The notes beneath the pieces are model-generated. The model saw nothing but the letters and a program-made list of their open reading frames with translations, had not been told where the DNA came from and made no database searches. From Variovorax beijingensis (GTDB taxonomy: Bacteria; Pseudomonadota; Gammaproteobacteria; Burkholderiales; Burkholderiaceae_C): a DNA stretch of 64,000 nt. Below are positions 43,254-51,442 of the stretch, piece after piece (position 1 is the first letter of the stretch; every line of letters begins with the position of its first letter). The stretch lies in contig NZ_VIVL01000009.1 in assembly GCF_007828835.1 (NCBI RefSeq), positions 235,905-299,904 of the forward strand, written 5' to 3'. The translations under genes were made by a program, and so were the position numbers.

Positions 43254-46200
43254 ATGGTTACACTGGACCGGATCGGCTGTCATCGCTGCGGGCGCGTTCG
43301 CCTGCACGCCGATGCCTCATGTCCGGCCTGCGGCGCGGCGCCTGCCGCAAGAGCGGCGGTGGCGGGCGCGAGCGAGCCCTTCGTCGGCCGCCGCGGCGAA
43401 TTGCAGCTGGCGCACGATGCGCTCGGCGGGGCGCTGGCCGGTCGCGGCCGCGTCGTCATGCTGAGCGGGGAGGCCGGCATCGGCAAGACGCGGCTGGCCC
43501 AGGAGGTGGCAACGCTGGCCCTGCGGCGCGGCATGCTGACCCTGTGGGGCCGCTGCCTCGAGGAGCCGGGTGCGCCGCCTTTCCTGCCGTGGACCCGCGC
43601 GATGCAGGCCTGCCTGCGGGCCTGCCGCGACGAGCGCCTGCCCGCGCTGCTCGGGCGCGAGGCCGCGGCGGCCGTCGAGATTGCGCCCGAACTCGCCGAG
43701 CGGCTGCCCCCCGGCACCGCGGTGCCGGCGATCGGCGAGGGCGACCAGGCACGCTTCCGGCTGTTTGCCGCGGTTGCGCATTTCTGGCGCCAGGTGGCGA
43801 CCCTGCGCCCGCTGCTGCTGATCCTCGACAACCTGCACTGGGCCGATGCATCGTCGCTGCGGCTGCTGGCCTTCATCGCCCAGGACGTCGGCGAATCCCG
43901 CATCCTGCTGCTCGGCTCCTACCGCGAGGCCGGCCTGTCGCGCCAGCATCCGCTGGCGGCCACACTGGCCGAGCTGCTGAACACACGGCAGTTCTGCCGC
44001 CTGCCGCTGCAGGGCCTGAGCCTTGAGGAAACCGAGCGGATGGTGGCCGCGGCCAGCGCCGTGACGCCGCCGCCCGCCGTGATCGCGACCATGCATCGCC
44101 GCACCGAGGGCAATCCGCTCTACCTGGTCGAGATGCTGCGTTTCCTGCAGCAGGGCCCCTGCGGGGACGACCCGCACGCCGCCGCGGCGCGGGCCGGGAC
44201 CGTGCCGAGCGGCATCCGCGCGGTGATCGGCCAGCGGCTCAACCAGCTCTCGGCGCCGTGCTGCGAACTGCTCGCGATCGCTGCGTGCATCGGCCGCGAC
44301 TTCGACCTGCCGCTCCTGGCCGAGCTGGCCGGCGCCGGCAGCGAGGCCACGCTGCTGGGCAGGCTCGACGAGGCGCTGGCGCAGCGCGTCATCGAGGCCG
44401 TGCCGCCCGGGCCGCAGTACCAGTTCAGCCACGTGCTGATCCGCGAGGTGCTCTATGACGAGCTGCCCGCGGCACGCCGCGTCGCGCTGCACGGGCGCAT
44501 CGCCGAGTCGCTGGAGGCGCGCCATGCCGGGCGGCTCGACGCCGTGCTGGCGCAGCTCGCCTACCACGCGGCCGCGGCCCTGCCCGCGGGCAATGCGGCG
44601 CGCGCGCTGGACATCGCGCAGCAGGCCGCCGCGCGGGCCGTGGCGCTGATGGCGCACGAAGAAGCCCTGCGCTGCTACCGCCTCGCGCTGCAGTTGCAGG
44701 AGCGCTGGCTGCCGGCCGCGCGCGCGCGGCATGGCGTGCTGCTGCTGGCGCTCGGTGCGGTGCAGACGCACGCCGGCGAGAACGATGCCAGTGCCGCCAC
44801 CTTCCTGGAAGCGGCCACGCTGGCGCGCGCGCTCGGCGACGCGGACCTGTTCGCGCAGGCGGCGCTCGGCTTCGAGAACAACGGCTGGCGCATCAGCCGC
44901 CCGGGCGAGCAGGCGGCGGCACTGCTCGAAGAGGCGTTGGCCTCGTCGGACGGTTTCGACGCCGCGCTGCAGGTCGACCTGCTGGCCGCGCTGTGCCGCG
45001 CCTGCATCTTCTGCGGCCGGCAGTCGCAGGCCAACGCGGCGCAACACCAGGCGGTCGCGCTGGCGCGCGGGCTGGCGATGCCGCACCCGCTGTTCAAGGC
45101 GCTGGCGGCGATCCTGCCGGCGCGCGCCGATCCCACCCAGCTCGACGAGCGCCTGCGCTGCGCGCGCGAGGCACTCGAAGTGGCCGAGCGTGCCGGCCAC
45201 ATGGAATGGGTCGACGCGCTGACCGGCTGGTACTTCGGCGACCTGGTCGAGAAGGGCGAGCTCGCCGCGGCACGCCCGCTGGCCCAGGTCCATGCGCGGG
45301 TGGCAGACGCGATCCGCCAGCCCTTCATGCAGGCCATGGGGCTCGCCAGCCTCACATTGCTCGCCGCCTACGAGGGCCGCTTCGCAGATGCCGAGCGGCT
45401 GGCCGGCCAGACCTTCACGATCGGACAGCGCTTCCTGCCCGGAAACGCGCAGGGCGCCTACAGCCTGCAGATCTTCGTGCTGCGGCGCCACCAGGGCCGC
45501 CTCGGCGAGGTGCTGCCGGTGCTGCGCGGGCTGGTGGGCAGCGTGCCTCGCGACAGCCTCTGGCAGCCCGGTCTCGCGCTGATCTGTGCCGAACTCGACC
45601 TGCACGAACCGGCCCGAGAGGCCTACGAGGCGCTCGCGGGCGACGGCTTTGCCGGCATTGCGCGCGACGGCATGTGGCTGACCAACATCGTCTTTGCGGC
45701 CGAGGTCTGCGCCCGCCTCGGCGACCGGCCGCGCGCGGCGCTGCTGTACCGGCTGCTCGCACCCTACGCCGGCCGCAACGTGGTGACCGGCACCAACATC
45801 GCCTGCTTCGGCGCCGTGGACCGCTACCGCGGCATGCTGGCCGCGCTGGCCGGCGACGACGCGAACGCCGCGGTGCACCTGCAGGCCGCGGTTGCGCTGG
45901 ACGAGCGCTGCGGCGGCCGTCCCTGGCTCGCGCACAGCCGCCTGGAATGGGCGCGCTGGCTGGCCGCGCGCGGCGATGCGGCAGCCGCGGGCACGCAGCT
46001 CGATGCGGCACTCGCACTCGGCCGCGAACTGGGCATGGCCAGCCTGGCGCGGCGCTGCGAGGCGCTGCAGCGCGAACTCGAGGGCGCCGGCGCGGCGCCG
46101 TCGGCATCCCCCGAGGGCCTGAGCCGGCGCGAACTCGCCGTTCTGCGGCTGCTCTGCGCCGGCTGCAGCAACCAGGCGATCGCCGAGCGCCTGTTCATCA

Positions 46201-46325
46201 GTCCGCACACGGTGGCGCACCACGTGCGCCACATCCTTGCCAAGACCGAGTGCCGCAGCCGCACCGAGGCCGCGGCCTGGGCGCACCGCCACCGCGTCGC
46301 GGTCGAGGGCCGGGAGCCATCCTGA
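43254..46325 (+). CDS. large LuxR-type ATPase regulator with N-terminal zinc ribbon
   Basis: A 1023-residue regulator of the LAL (MalT-like) class. Residues 9-26 hold two CxxC pairs (Cys9/12 and Cys23/26) like a zinc ribbon. The AAA-type ATPase follows with Walker A GEAGIGKT (72-79) and a Walker B-like LLILDNLHWAD, then a long helical repeat region (about 450-930), and a LuxR helix-turn-helix at about 955-1010 (LSRRELAVLRLLCAGCSNQA, ERLFISPHTVAHHVRHIL). An AAGGAG ribosome site fits the ATG at 43254. It probably activates genes on binding ATP and a ligand; the target may be the haemoglobin gene just downstream, but this is not shown. Confidence 0.9.
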   Translation: MVTLDRIGCHRCGRVRLHADASCPACGAAPAARAAVAGASEPFVGRRGELQLAHDALGGALAGRGRVVMLSGEAGIGKTRLAQEVATLALRRGMLTLWGRCLEEPGAPPFLPWTRAMQACLRACRDERLPALLGREAAAAVEIAPELAERLPPGTAVPAIGEGDQARFRLFAAVAHFWRQVATLRPLLLILDNLHWADASSLRLLAFIAQDVGESRILLLGSYREAGLSRQHPLAATLAELLNTRQFCRLPLQGLSLEETERMVAAASAVTPPPAVIATMHRRTEGNPLYLVEMLRFLQQGPCGDDPHAAAARAGTVPSGIRAVIGQRLNQLSAPCCELLAIAACIGRDFDLPLLAELAGAGSEATLLGRLDEALAQRVIEAVPPGPQYQFSHVLIREVLYDELPAARRVALHGRIAESLEARHAGRLDAVLAQLAYHAAAALPAGNAARALDIAQQAAARAVALMAHEEALRCYRLALQLQERWLPAARARHGVLLLALGAVQTHAGENDASAATFLEAATLARALGDADLFAQAALGFENNGWRISRPGEQAAALLEEALASSDGFDAALQVDLLAALCRACIFCGRQSQANAAQHQAVALARGLAMPHPLFKALAAILPARADPTQLDERLRCAREALEVAERAGHMEWVDALTGWYFGDLVEKGELAAARPLAQVHARVADAIRQPFMQAMGLASLTLLAAYEGRFADAERLAGQTFTIGQRFLPGNAQGAYSLQIFVLRRHQGRLGEVLPVLRGLVGSVPRDSLWQPGLALICAELDLHEPAREAYEALAGDGFAGIARDGMWLTNIVFAAEVCARLGDRPRAALLYRLLAPYAGRNVVTGTNIACFGAVDRYRGMLAALAGDDANAAVHLQAAVALDERCGGRPWLAHSRLEWARWLAARGDAAAAGTQLDAALALGRELGMASLARRCEALQRELEGAGAAPSASPEGLSRRELAVLRLLCAGCSNQAIAERLFISPHTVAHHVRHILAKTECRSRTEAAAWAHRHRVAVEGREPS

Positions 46326-46444
46326 TGGCCGGGGCGGCACGGCGCGAAATGGTCAATTCGGGCGATGCGCGGCCGCGCGCCCAAGCCTAACTTCGGGTCT
46401 CGGGCTCGGCGCCGCCGGGTCCTCAACCCGAAGGAGTGCGCCCC

Positions 46445-46804
46445 ATGCCTGCAACCCTGTACGAACGACTTGGCGGAGAGGAGCGCATCCAGCGCCTCGT
46501 CACCGACGTCGTCGAGAACCACTACGCCAACCCGCTCATCCGTTCGCGCTTCGCCAACAGCAACCGCGCCGAGGTCGAGCGCCATGTGGTCGAGTTCCTC
46601 TGCTCCGGCAGCGGCGGCCCGCAGTGCTACACCGGCAAGGACCTGGTGTCGGCCCACAAGGGCATGAACATCAGCGAGCAGGAGCTGGTCGCCGCCATGG
46701 ACGACATCGTCGCGGCCATGACCAAGAACGGCTACGACCAGGCCGAGAAGAACGAGGTGGTCGCGATCCTCTATTCGTTGAAGGGCGACGTGGTGCGGCT
46801 GTAG
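46445..46804 (+). CDS. truncated haemoglobin, group I
   Basis: A 119-residue globin: LYERLGGEERIQRLVTDVV at the start, the loop FLCSGSGGPQCYTG and SAHKGMNISEQE with His71 as proximal haem ligand. Group I truncated globins bind O2 or NO and often work as NO dioxygenases or in nitrosative stress defence. A GAAGGAG ribosome site precedes; a GTG at 46436 is the alternative start. It follows the LuxR-type gene by 119 bases. Two Cys (53, 61) in the E-F region are not typical. Confidence 0.93.
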   Translation: MPATLYERLGGEERIQRLVTDVVENHYANPLIRSRFANSNRAEVERHVVEFLCSGSGGPQCYTGKDLVSAHKGMNISEQELVAAMDDIVAAMTKNGYDQAEKNEVVAILYSLKGDVVRL

Positions 46805-46875
46805 ACGCAGCCGCGGCTCTCGCTTGCGCCCCGGCGGCGCTTCGCCGGTGACACGGAAAGGAAAGGAACCTCACC

Positions 46876-47346
46876 ATGACACGCCAGCCATTTGCCGCCT
46901 GGGCGATCGGCGCCGCCCTGATCGCGGCCATCGCCACCAGCTGGGCCCAGTCCGGCGACCACCAGATGATCTCGCCCGCCGACCTCAAATGGGCCGACGT
47001 TCCCTCGCTGCCGCCCGGCGCGAAGCTCGCGGTGATCGAAGGCCCGATGAGCGAGGCCGTGCCCTTCACGGTGCGCCTCAAGGTGCCGGCCAACTACCGG
47101 GTACCGTCGCACTGGCATCCGGCCGTCGAGCGGGTGACCGTGCTTTCGGGCACATTCCACATGGGCCTGGGCGACAAGCTCGACATGCAGAAGTCGATGC
47201 CGGTGGTGGCGGGCGGCATGATGATCCTGCAGCCCAAGACGCCGCACTTCGCCTGGACCAGCGAGGAAACGGTGGTGCAGCTGCACGGCACCGGGCCCTG
47301 GGGCATCACCTACGTCAATCCGGCGGACGACCCGCGGGCGAAATGA
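46876..47346 (+). CDS. exported cupin-domain protein
   Basis: A 156-residue protein with a signal peptide (FAAWAIGAALIAAIATSWAQ) and one cupin barrel: the first motif SHWHPAVERVTVLSGTFHMG supplies two His and one Glu for a metal, the second PKTPHFAWTSEETV another His. Such small secreted cupins are common but uncharacterised; dioxygenase or binding roles are possible. It starts 71 bases after the globin gene, with an AAAGGAA ribosome site, and may share its transcript. Confidence 0.88.
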   Translation: MTRQPFAAWAIGAALIAAIATSWAQSGDHQMISPADLKWADVPSLPPGAKLAVIEGPMSEAVPFTVRLKVPANYRVPSHWHPAVERVTVLSGTFHMGLGDKLDMQKSMPVVAGGMMILQPKTPHFAWTSEETVVQLHGTGPWGITYVNPADDPRAK

Positions 47347-47349
47347 ACT

Positions 47350-47625
47350 TCAGGCCGACAGGAGGTCGGCCGGCAGCGCCGGCGGGCGCAGCTCGCCGAC
47401 CTCGATCACCACGTCAGCCGGCAGTCCGTTGCGCCGTGCCGCCTCGCGGATCGGCTCGATGCCGGGGGCTTCGTACAGACAGTAGGTCTTCTTCTTGTCG
47501 GCGCTGAGGAACGAATACAGCCAGCGCACGCCGACGTCGTCGTTGACGCGGATGATGCCGGCCGCGGCCTCGGGCGAGACCTCGAGTTGATCCGCAAAAT
47601 TGCGCTCGATCAGGTAGAGAGGCAT
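47350..47625 (-). CDS. DUF4242 family protein
   Basis: A 91-residue protein: PLYLIERNFADQLEVSPEAA, IIRVNDDVGVRWLYSFLSAD and KKTYCLYEAPGIEPIREAA are the ferredoxin-like DUF4242 pattern. One Streptomyces member (SCO4226) binds nickel, but the role in this branch is unknown. The ATG at 47625 has a GGAGCC sequence before it; the in-frame reading to 47655 adds ten unsupported residues. Its stop is 3 bases from the converging cupin gene. Confidence 0.82.
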   Translation of the reverse strand: MPLYLIERNFADQLEVSPEAAAGIIRVNDDVGVRWLYSFLSADKKKTYCLYEAPGIEPIREAARRNGLPADVVIEVGELRPPALPADLLSA

Positions 47626-47695
47626 GGCGGCTCCTTCGTCGTGAGGAAGTGCCATCGTAGTACGGCTGGCCGCAAAAACCTAAGATGTGCCCTTC

Positions 47696-48238
47696 ATGGA
47701 CACATCCCCCGACAACCCGGCGCGCCCGCGGATCTACCTTGCCGGCCCCGACGTCTTCCGCCCCGACGCCAGGGAGCACTTCATGCGGCTCGCGGCCGCC
47801 TGCGATGCGCTGGGGCTGGCAGCCCTGCTGCCGGCCGACGGCAACGAGGAGCCGGGTGCGCAGGCGCCGGAAATGCAGATCTACCAGGCCAACATGCAGC
47901 GCCTTCGCGGCGCCGACGGCGTGGTGGCCAACCTCGCGTGCTTCCGCGGCCTGGAGCCCGATTCGGGCACGGTGTTCGAGGTGGGCGCCGCGGTGGCGCT
48001 GCAGATTCCGGTCGTGGCCTACGGCGTGCCTGCGGGCAGCTATGCCGACCGCGCCCGCGCGGCGCTGCAGTGCGCGCCCGATGCCGCCGGGGTGCTGCGC
48101 GAGAGCGGCAGCGGCATCGCGGTGGAGGATTTCGGACAGCCGCTGAACCTCATGCTGGCCTGCTCGATCCACATCGCGCCGACGCCGGAAGCGGCGCTGC
48201 AGAAGATGGCGCAGCTGCTCGCCGCGCCTGCGCGCTGA
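47696..48238 (+). CDS. nucleoside 2-deoxyribosyltransferase family protein
   Basis: A 180-residue protein: RIYLAGPDVFRPDAREHF is the substrate-binding start, IYQANMQRLRGADGVVANL and EPDSGTVFEVGAAVAL carry the catalytic Glu and nearby acidic residues. Members cleave or exchange the base of deoxynucleosides in nucleotide salvage. Start choice between ATG 47696 and GTG 47687; TAAGAT at 47681-47686 resembles a -10 box just before the ATG. It stands alone between the DUF4242 and LysR genes. Confidence 0.9.
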   Translation: MDTSPDNPARPRIYLAGPDVFRPDAREHFMRLAAACDALGLAALLPADGNEEPGAQAPEMQIYQANMQRLRGADGVVANLACFRGLEPDSGTVFEVGAAVALQIPVVAYGVPAGSYADRARAALQCAPDAAGVLRESGSGIAVEDFGQPLNLMLACSIHIAPTPEAALQKMAQLLAAPAR

Positions 48239-48255
48239 GCCGCCCGGGGAAGGGC

Positions 48256-48277
48256 GCTGCGGCTATTTCGCCGCAGC
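48256..48277. terminator. hairpin between converging genes
   Basis: GCTGCGGC (48256-48263) and GCCGCAGC (48270-48277) pair perfectly with a 6-base loop, 18 bases after the stop of the deoxyribosyltransferase gene and reaching into the end of the converging LysR gene. No T-run follows. Confidence 0.38.
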
Positions 48278-49168
48278 CTGTTCCACCGGCGCCACCAGGT
48301 GCTCGAGCATGCGCCGCGCATTGAGCGGCAGTTCCTGCGACGAGCGCACGCATGCCATCAGCGTGCGCTCGGCCCAGGTGTCGCCGAGCGCGGCGCGCGC
48401 GATCTTCATCGAGCGGGCGCAGCGTTCGGCCGCCGTCTGCGGCACGATGCCCACGCCGATGCCGTTTTCCACCATGCGGCACACGGCCTCGAAGTTGCCC
48501 ACGCGCACGCGATAGGCCAGGTGCCTGCCGAGCGCGCGGGCATGCTGCGCGAGCAGCAGCTGCAGCGCGCTGTCGGCGGGCAGGCCGACGAATTCGCTGT
48601 CGATCACCTCGGCCAGCATCACGCGCCGGCGCCCGGCCAGCGCATGGCCGCGCGGCATCACCAGCACCAGGTCGTCGCGGCGGAACGGGTGGCATTCGAG
48701 GCCCTCGGTGTCGATGGCGTCCGAGACGATGCCGATGTCGCAGCGGCCGCCGCGCAGCGCGTCGACGGTGTCCGGGCTGGGCCGCTCCTCGAGGTCGACC
48801 GAGATGCGCGGATGCTGCATGAGAAAGCGGCTCAGCACCTCGGGCAGGTGCTCGGTCAGCGCCGAGGTGCCGCACATGAAGCGCACGTGGCCCTTGAGGC
48901 CCTGGCCGTATTCGCCGAGCTCGCCGCGCAGGCGCTCCATCTGCTGCAGCACCACGCGCGCATGGTGCAGCAGCGTACGTCCGGCCTCGGTGGGGCGCAC
49001 GCCCTGCGCGTGGCGCATGAGCAGCGGGCTGCCGAGGGCGTCTTCCATGCCGCGCACGCGCTGGCTGGCCGAGGCCAGCGTCATGTGCGAGCGCGCCGCA
49101 CCGGCCGTGAGGCTGCCGGCCTCGACCACGTGGAGAAAGAGCCGCAGGTCGGTGAGATCGAATCGCAT
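48263..49168 (-). CDS. LysR-family regulator
   Basis: A 301-residue LysR regulator: FDLTDLRLFLHVVEAGSLTA and SHMTLASASQRVRGMEDALG form the helix-turn-helix, and the effector domain (GHVRFMCGTSALTEHLPEVL, NGIGVGIVPQTAAERC) is complete. It is divergent from a TauE/SafE exporter gene with 97 bases between, so that gene is its likely target. The start at 49168 is the family's normal start; longer in-frame readings cross the exporter gene. Confidence 0.92.
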   Translation of the reverse strand: MRFDLTDLRLFLHVVEAGSLTAGAARSHMTLASASQRVRGMEDALGSPLLMRHAQGVRPTEAGRTLLHHARVVLQQMERLRGELGEYGQGLKGHVRFMCGTSALTEHLPEVLSRFLMQHPRISVDLEERPSPDTVDALRGGRCDIGIVSDAIDTEGLECHPFRRDDLVLVMPRGHALAGRRRVMLAEVIDSEFVGLPADSALQLLLAQHARALGRHLAYRVRVGNFEAVCRMVENGIGVGIVPQTAAERCARSMKIARAALGDTWAERTLMACVRSSQELPLNARRMLEHLVAPVEQAAAK

Positions 49169-49265
49169 CGCCGCAAGGTAGCACGGGAGCCTCAGCCTGT
49201 GCCTGAGGCCGGCTGCGCGAATGCCGCATTTCCAGGCGCCGCCGTGGCCGGCAGACTGCGCCGCA

Positions 49266-50033
49266 ATGACGATCTCGAACGAACTGGCAGAACTGGCAAG
49301 AGGCCACTGGGCGGCCGCTGCCCTGGTGTTTCTGCTGGCCGGCGTGGTCAAGGGCGTGATCGGGCTCGGGCTGCCGACGGTGTCGATGGCGCTGCTCGCG
49401 CTCTGGATGCCGCCGGTGCGCGCGGCGGCGCTGTTGATCGTGCCTTCGCTGGTCACCAACCTCTGGCAGACCGGGCCGCGCGCGAGCTTCTGGCCGGTGC
49501 TGCGCCGCATCGGCGGCATGCAGGCGGGCATCGTGGCAGGCACCCTGGGCGGCGCGCTGTGGCTGGGCGTGCCTGCGGGTGAATGGGCCTCGGTGGCGCT
49601 GGGCGCGGCGCTGGTGGCCTATGCGCTCTGGGGCCTCACGGGGCGGCAGCTGCAGGTGCCCGCGGCGCACGAGCGCTGGCTCGGGCCGGTGGTGGGCGCC
49701 GCCACGGGCCTGGTGACCGCGGTGACCGGCGTGTTCGTGGTGCCGGCCGTGCCTTATCTGCAGGCCCTGGGCTTGCAGCGCGACGCGCTGATCCAGGCGA
49801 TGGGCATATCGTTCACCACCTCGACCGTGGTGCTGGCCATCGGGCTCGCGGGCAACGGCGGCTATCCGGTGGCGGCGGTGGGAGGATCGCTTGCGATGCT
49901 GGTGCCGGCCCTCGGCGGCATGGCGATCGGCACCTGGCTGCGCAAGCGGCTGCCGGTGGCGGTGTTCAGGCGCTGCTTCCTGGCCGGGCTGGCGCTGCTG
50001 GGGCTCTACATGGTGGCTCGCGCGCTGGCGTGA
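49266..50033 (+). CDS. TauE/SafE-family membrane transporter
   Basis: A 255-residue protein with about eight hydrophobic helices in two related halves: AALVFLLAGVVKGVIGLGLP near the start and GPVVGAATGLVTAVTGVFVV in the second half carry the paired Gly-rich motifs of the family. Members export sulfite, sulfoacetate or other organic anions. Start at 49266 places a short polar N-terminus before the first helix. Divergent from and probably controlled by the LysR gene. Confidence 0.91.
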   Translation: MTISNELAELARGHWAAAALVFLLAGVVKGVIGLGLPTVSMALLALWMPPVRAAALLIVPSLVTNLWQTGPRASFWPVLRRIGGMQAGIVAGTLGGALWLGVPAGEWASVALGAALVAYALWGLTGRQLQVPAAHERWLGPVVGAATGLVTAVTGVFVVPAVPYLQALGLQRDALIQAMGISFTTSTVVLAIGLAGNGGYPVAAVGGSLAMLVPALGGMAIGTWLRKRLPVAVFRRCFLAGLALLGLYMVARALA

Positions 50034-50045
50034 ACCCGACCGGCT

Positions 50046-50522
50046 TTACTGCGTTGCGAGCAGGGCCGCGCGAACGCGCTCGATGGCCTGCCGGTAGGGC
50101 AGGGTGAAATTGGCCGTGTCGTCGCCGGCTGCGAGCCAGCTGAACGAGAACACCAGGCCGTCCTCCTCGGGGCTGCCCATGGCCACGTGGTCGAAGGTTT
50201 CGGGCAGCGGGCCGTCGGCGCGCATCAGGAACAGGTGCCACAGCTGGGGGTGGCGCAGCGTATTGCCTTCGATGCCGGCTTCGCAGTCGCGCTGCAGGGT
50301 GCCGAGCGGCAGCAGTTCGCCGACGTGGTCGATGCCCGATTCCTCCAGCAGCTCGCGCCGCACCGCCACCTCGGGCGATTCGCCGGGCTCGATGGTGCCC
50401 TTGGGCAGCTGCATGTTGCCGTCGCCGGGGTGGCGGAACACCAGCAGCCGGCCCCTGGCGTCGACCAGGCAGGCGCAGGCCTTCAGGATCGGGCTGGTGC
50501 GGCCGCTGCTGCTGTCGTTCAT
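50046..50522 (-). CDS. NUDIX hydrolase
   Basis: A 158-residue pyrophosphohydrolase. The Nudix box is exact: GTIEPGE, then RELLEESGI, giving the Mg-binding Glu residues; PKG before it and FRHPGDGNMQLP support the fold. Substrate (nucleoside diphosphate derivative) unknown. The ATG at 50522 overlaps the yqeY stop as ATGA, so it is third in the rpsU-yqeY set. Its 3' end is 12 bases from the converging TauE gene. Confidence 0.93.
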   Translation of the reverse strand: MNDSSSGRTSPILKACACLVDARGRLLVFRHPGDGNMQLPKGTIEPGESPEVAVRRELLEESGIDHVGELLPLGTLQRDCEAGIEGNTLRHPQLWHLFLMRADGPLPETFDHVAMGSPEEDGLVFSFSWLAAGDDTANFTLPYRQAIERVRAALLATQ

Positions 50523-50971
50523 CAGGCGTTCGCGAGGGCGGCCTTGACGGCGGCGCTCACCTGGCCCATGTCGGCCTTGCCTGCGAGGCGGGTCTTGACC
50601 GCGCCCATCACCTTGCCCATGTCGCCGGGACCCTTGGCGCCCAGTTCGGCCACGATGGCCTTCACCTCGGCGGCCACCTCATCGGCGCTCATGCGCTGCG
50701 GCAGATAGACCTCGAGCACCTTGATCTCGGCGGCTTCCTTGTCGGCCAGGTCGGTGCGGCCGCCGGTCGTGAACGCGGCGATCGAGTCCTTGCGCTGCTT
50801 GACCATCTTGTCGACGATGGCAACGACCATGGCGTCGTCGAGCTCCACGCGCTCGTCGACTTCCTTCTGCTTCATCGCGGCCAGCAGCAGGCGGATGGTG
50901 GCCAGGCGCTCCGAGTCCTTGGCGCGCATCGCGGTCTTCATGTCTTCAGTGATCTGTTCTTTGAGTGTCAT
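50522..50971 (-). CDS. GatB/YqeY domain protein
   Basis: A 149-residue helical protein: TLKEQITEDMKTAMRAKDSE, LATIRLLLAAMKQKEVDER, then EAAEIKVLEVYLPQRMSADE and GDMGKVMGAVKTRLAGKADM. YqeY resembles the tRNA-binding tail of amidotransferase GatB and often follows rpsU; its role is unclear. Start at 50971; an in-frame alternative at 50980 uses no ATG. Coupled to the NUDIX gene by ATGA. Confidence 0.92.
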   Translation of the reverse strand: MTLKEQITEDMKTAMRAKDSERLATIRLLLAAMKQKEVDERVELDDAMVVAIVDKMVKQRKDSIAAFTTGGRTDLADKEAAEIKVLEVYLPQRMSADEVAAEVKAIVAELGAKGPGDMGKVMGAVKTRLAGKADMGQVSAAVKAALANA

Positions 50972-50988
50972 TCGGCACAACCTTTCGG

Positions 50989-51026
50989 AAAAAACAAAAG
51001 CCGCGGCAGGTTTCCCTGGCGCGGCT
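50989..51026 (-). terminator. intrinsic terminator after rpsU
   Basis: On the minus strand the stem AGCCGCG...CCTGCCGCGGCT (51026-50999), with a GAAA loop and one mismatch, is followed by TTTGTTTTTT (50998-50989). This is a complete intrinsic terminator. It lies between rpsU and yqeY, so yqeY is made by partial read-through or its own promoter. Confidence 0.88.
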
Positions 51027-51079
51027 GGGGCAACGGGGGCTGGCGGCGACTTTCGTCGGCGGCCGGGCCCGGGTGTTGC

Positions 51080-51292
51080 TTAGTACAGCTTCTTGGGCAG
51101 CTGCATGCTGCGCACGCGCTTGTAGTGGCGCTTGACGGCGGCTGCCTTCTTGCGCTTGCGCTCGGCGGTCGGCTTTTCGTAGAACTCGCGGGCACGCAGG
51201 TCGGTCAGCAGGCCGAGCTTTTCGATGGTGCGCTTGAAGCGGCGCAGGGCGACGTCGAAAGGCTCGTTTTCTTTAACGCGGATGGTGGTCAT
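51080..51292 (-). CDS. rpsU: 30S ribosomal protein S21
   Basis: A 70-residue basic protein: [20 protein letters not shown] at the start and a Lys/Arg-rich end ([19 protein letters not shown]) are those of S21, which helps mRNA pairing on the small subunit. The ATG at 51292 gives the standard length; the longer in-frame reading is leader sequence. An extended -10 promoter lies about 110 bases upstream and a strong terminator directly downstream. Confidence 0.97.
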
Positions 51293-51401
51293 TGATGAAT
51301 CGTTGAACTGAATTTGGCCTGGGGAGATCGAGGCCCCAAGCCGGGGTTCCTCAACTGAAAATTTTTGCGGCCGTTGAGGGAAGGCCAAAAGTTAGCCCGC
51401 G

Positions 51402-51410
51402 AGTATAGCA
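51402..51410 (-). promoter_or_regulatory. extended -10 promoter of rpsU
   Basis: On the minus strand TGCTATACT combines the extended TG motif with a near-consensus -10 box, with no good -35 box. Transcription would start near 51395 and give a leader of about 100 bases. Confidence 0.65.
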
Positions 51411-51442
51411 CTCCCCAGGGCTGCGCATGCTTCGCGGTCTTT

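Noticed and set aside
46326..46444. Terminator or regulator site between the LuxR-type gene and the globin gene
   Set aside because: GC-rich partial stems only; no convincing hairpin with T-run and no clear FNR- or NO-type dyad.
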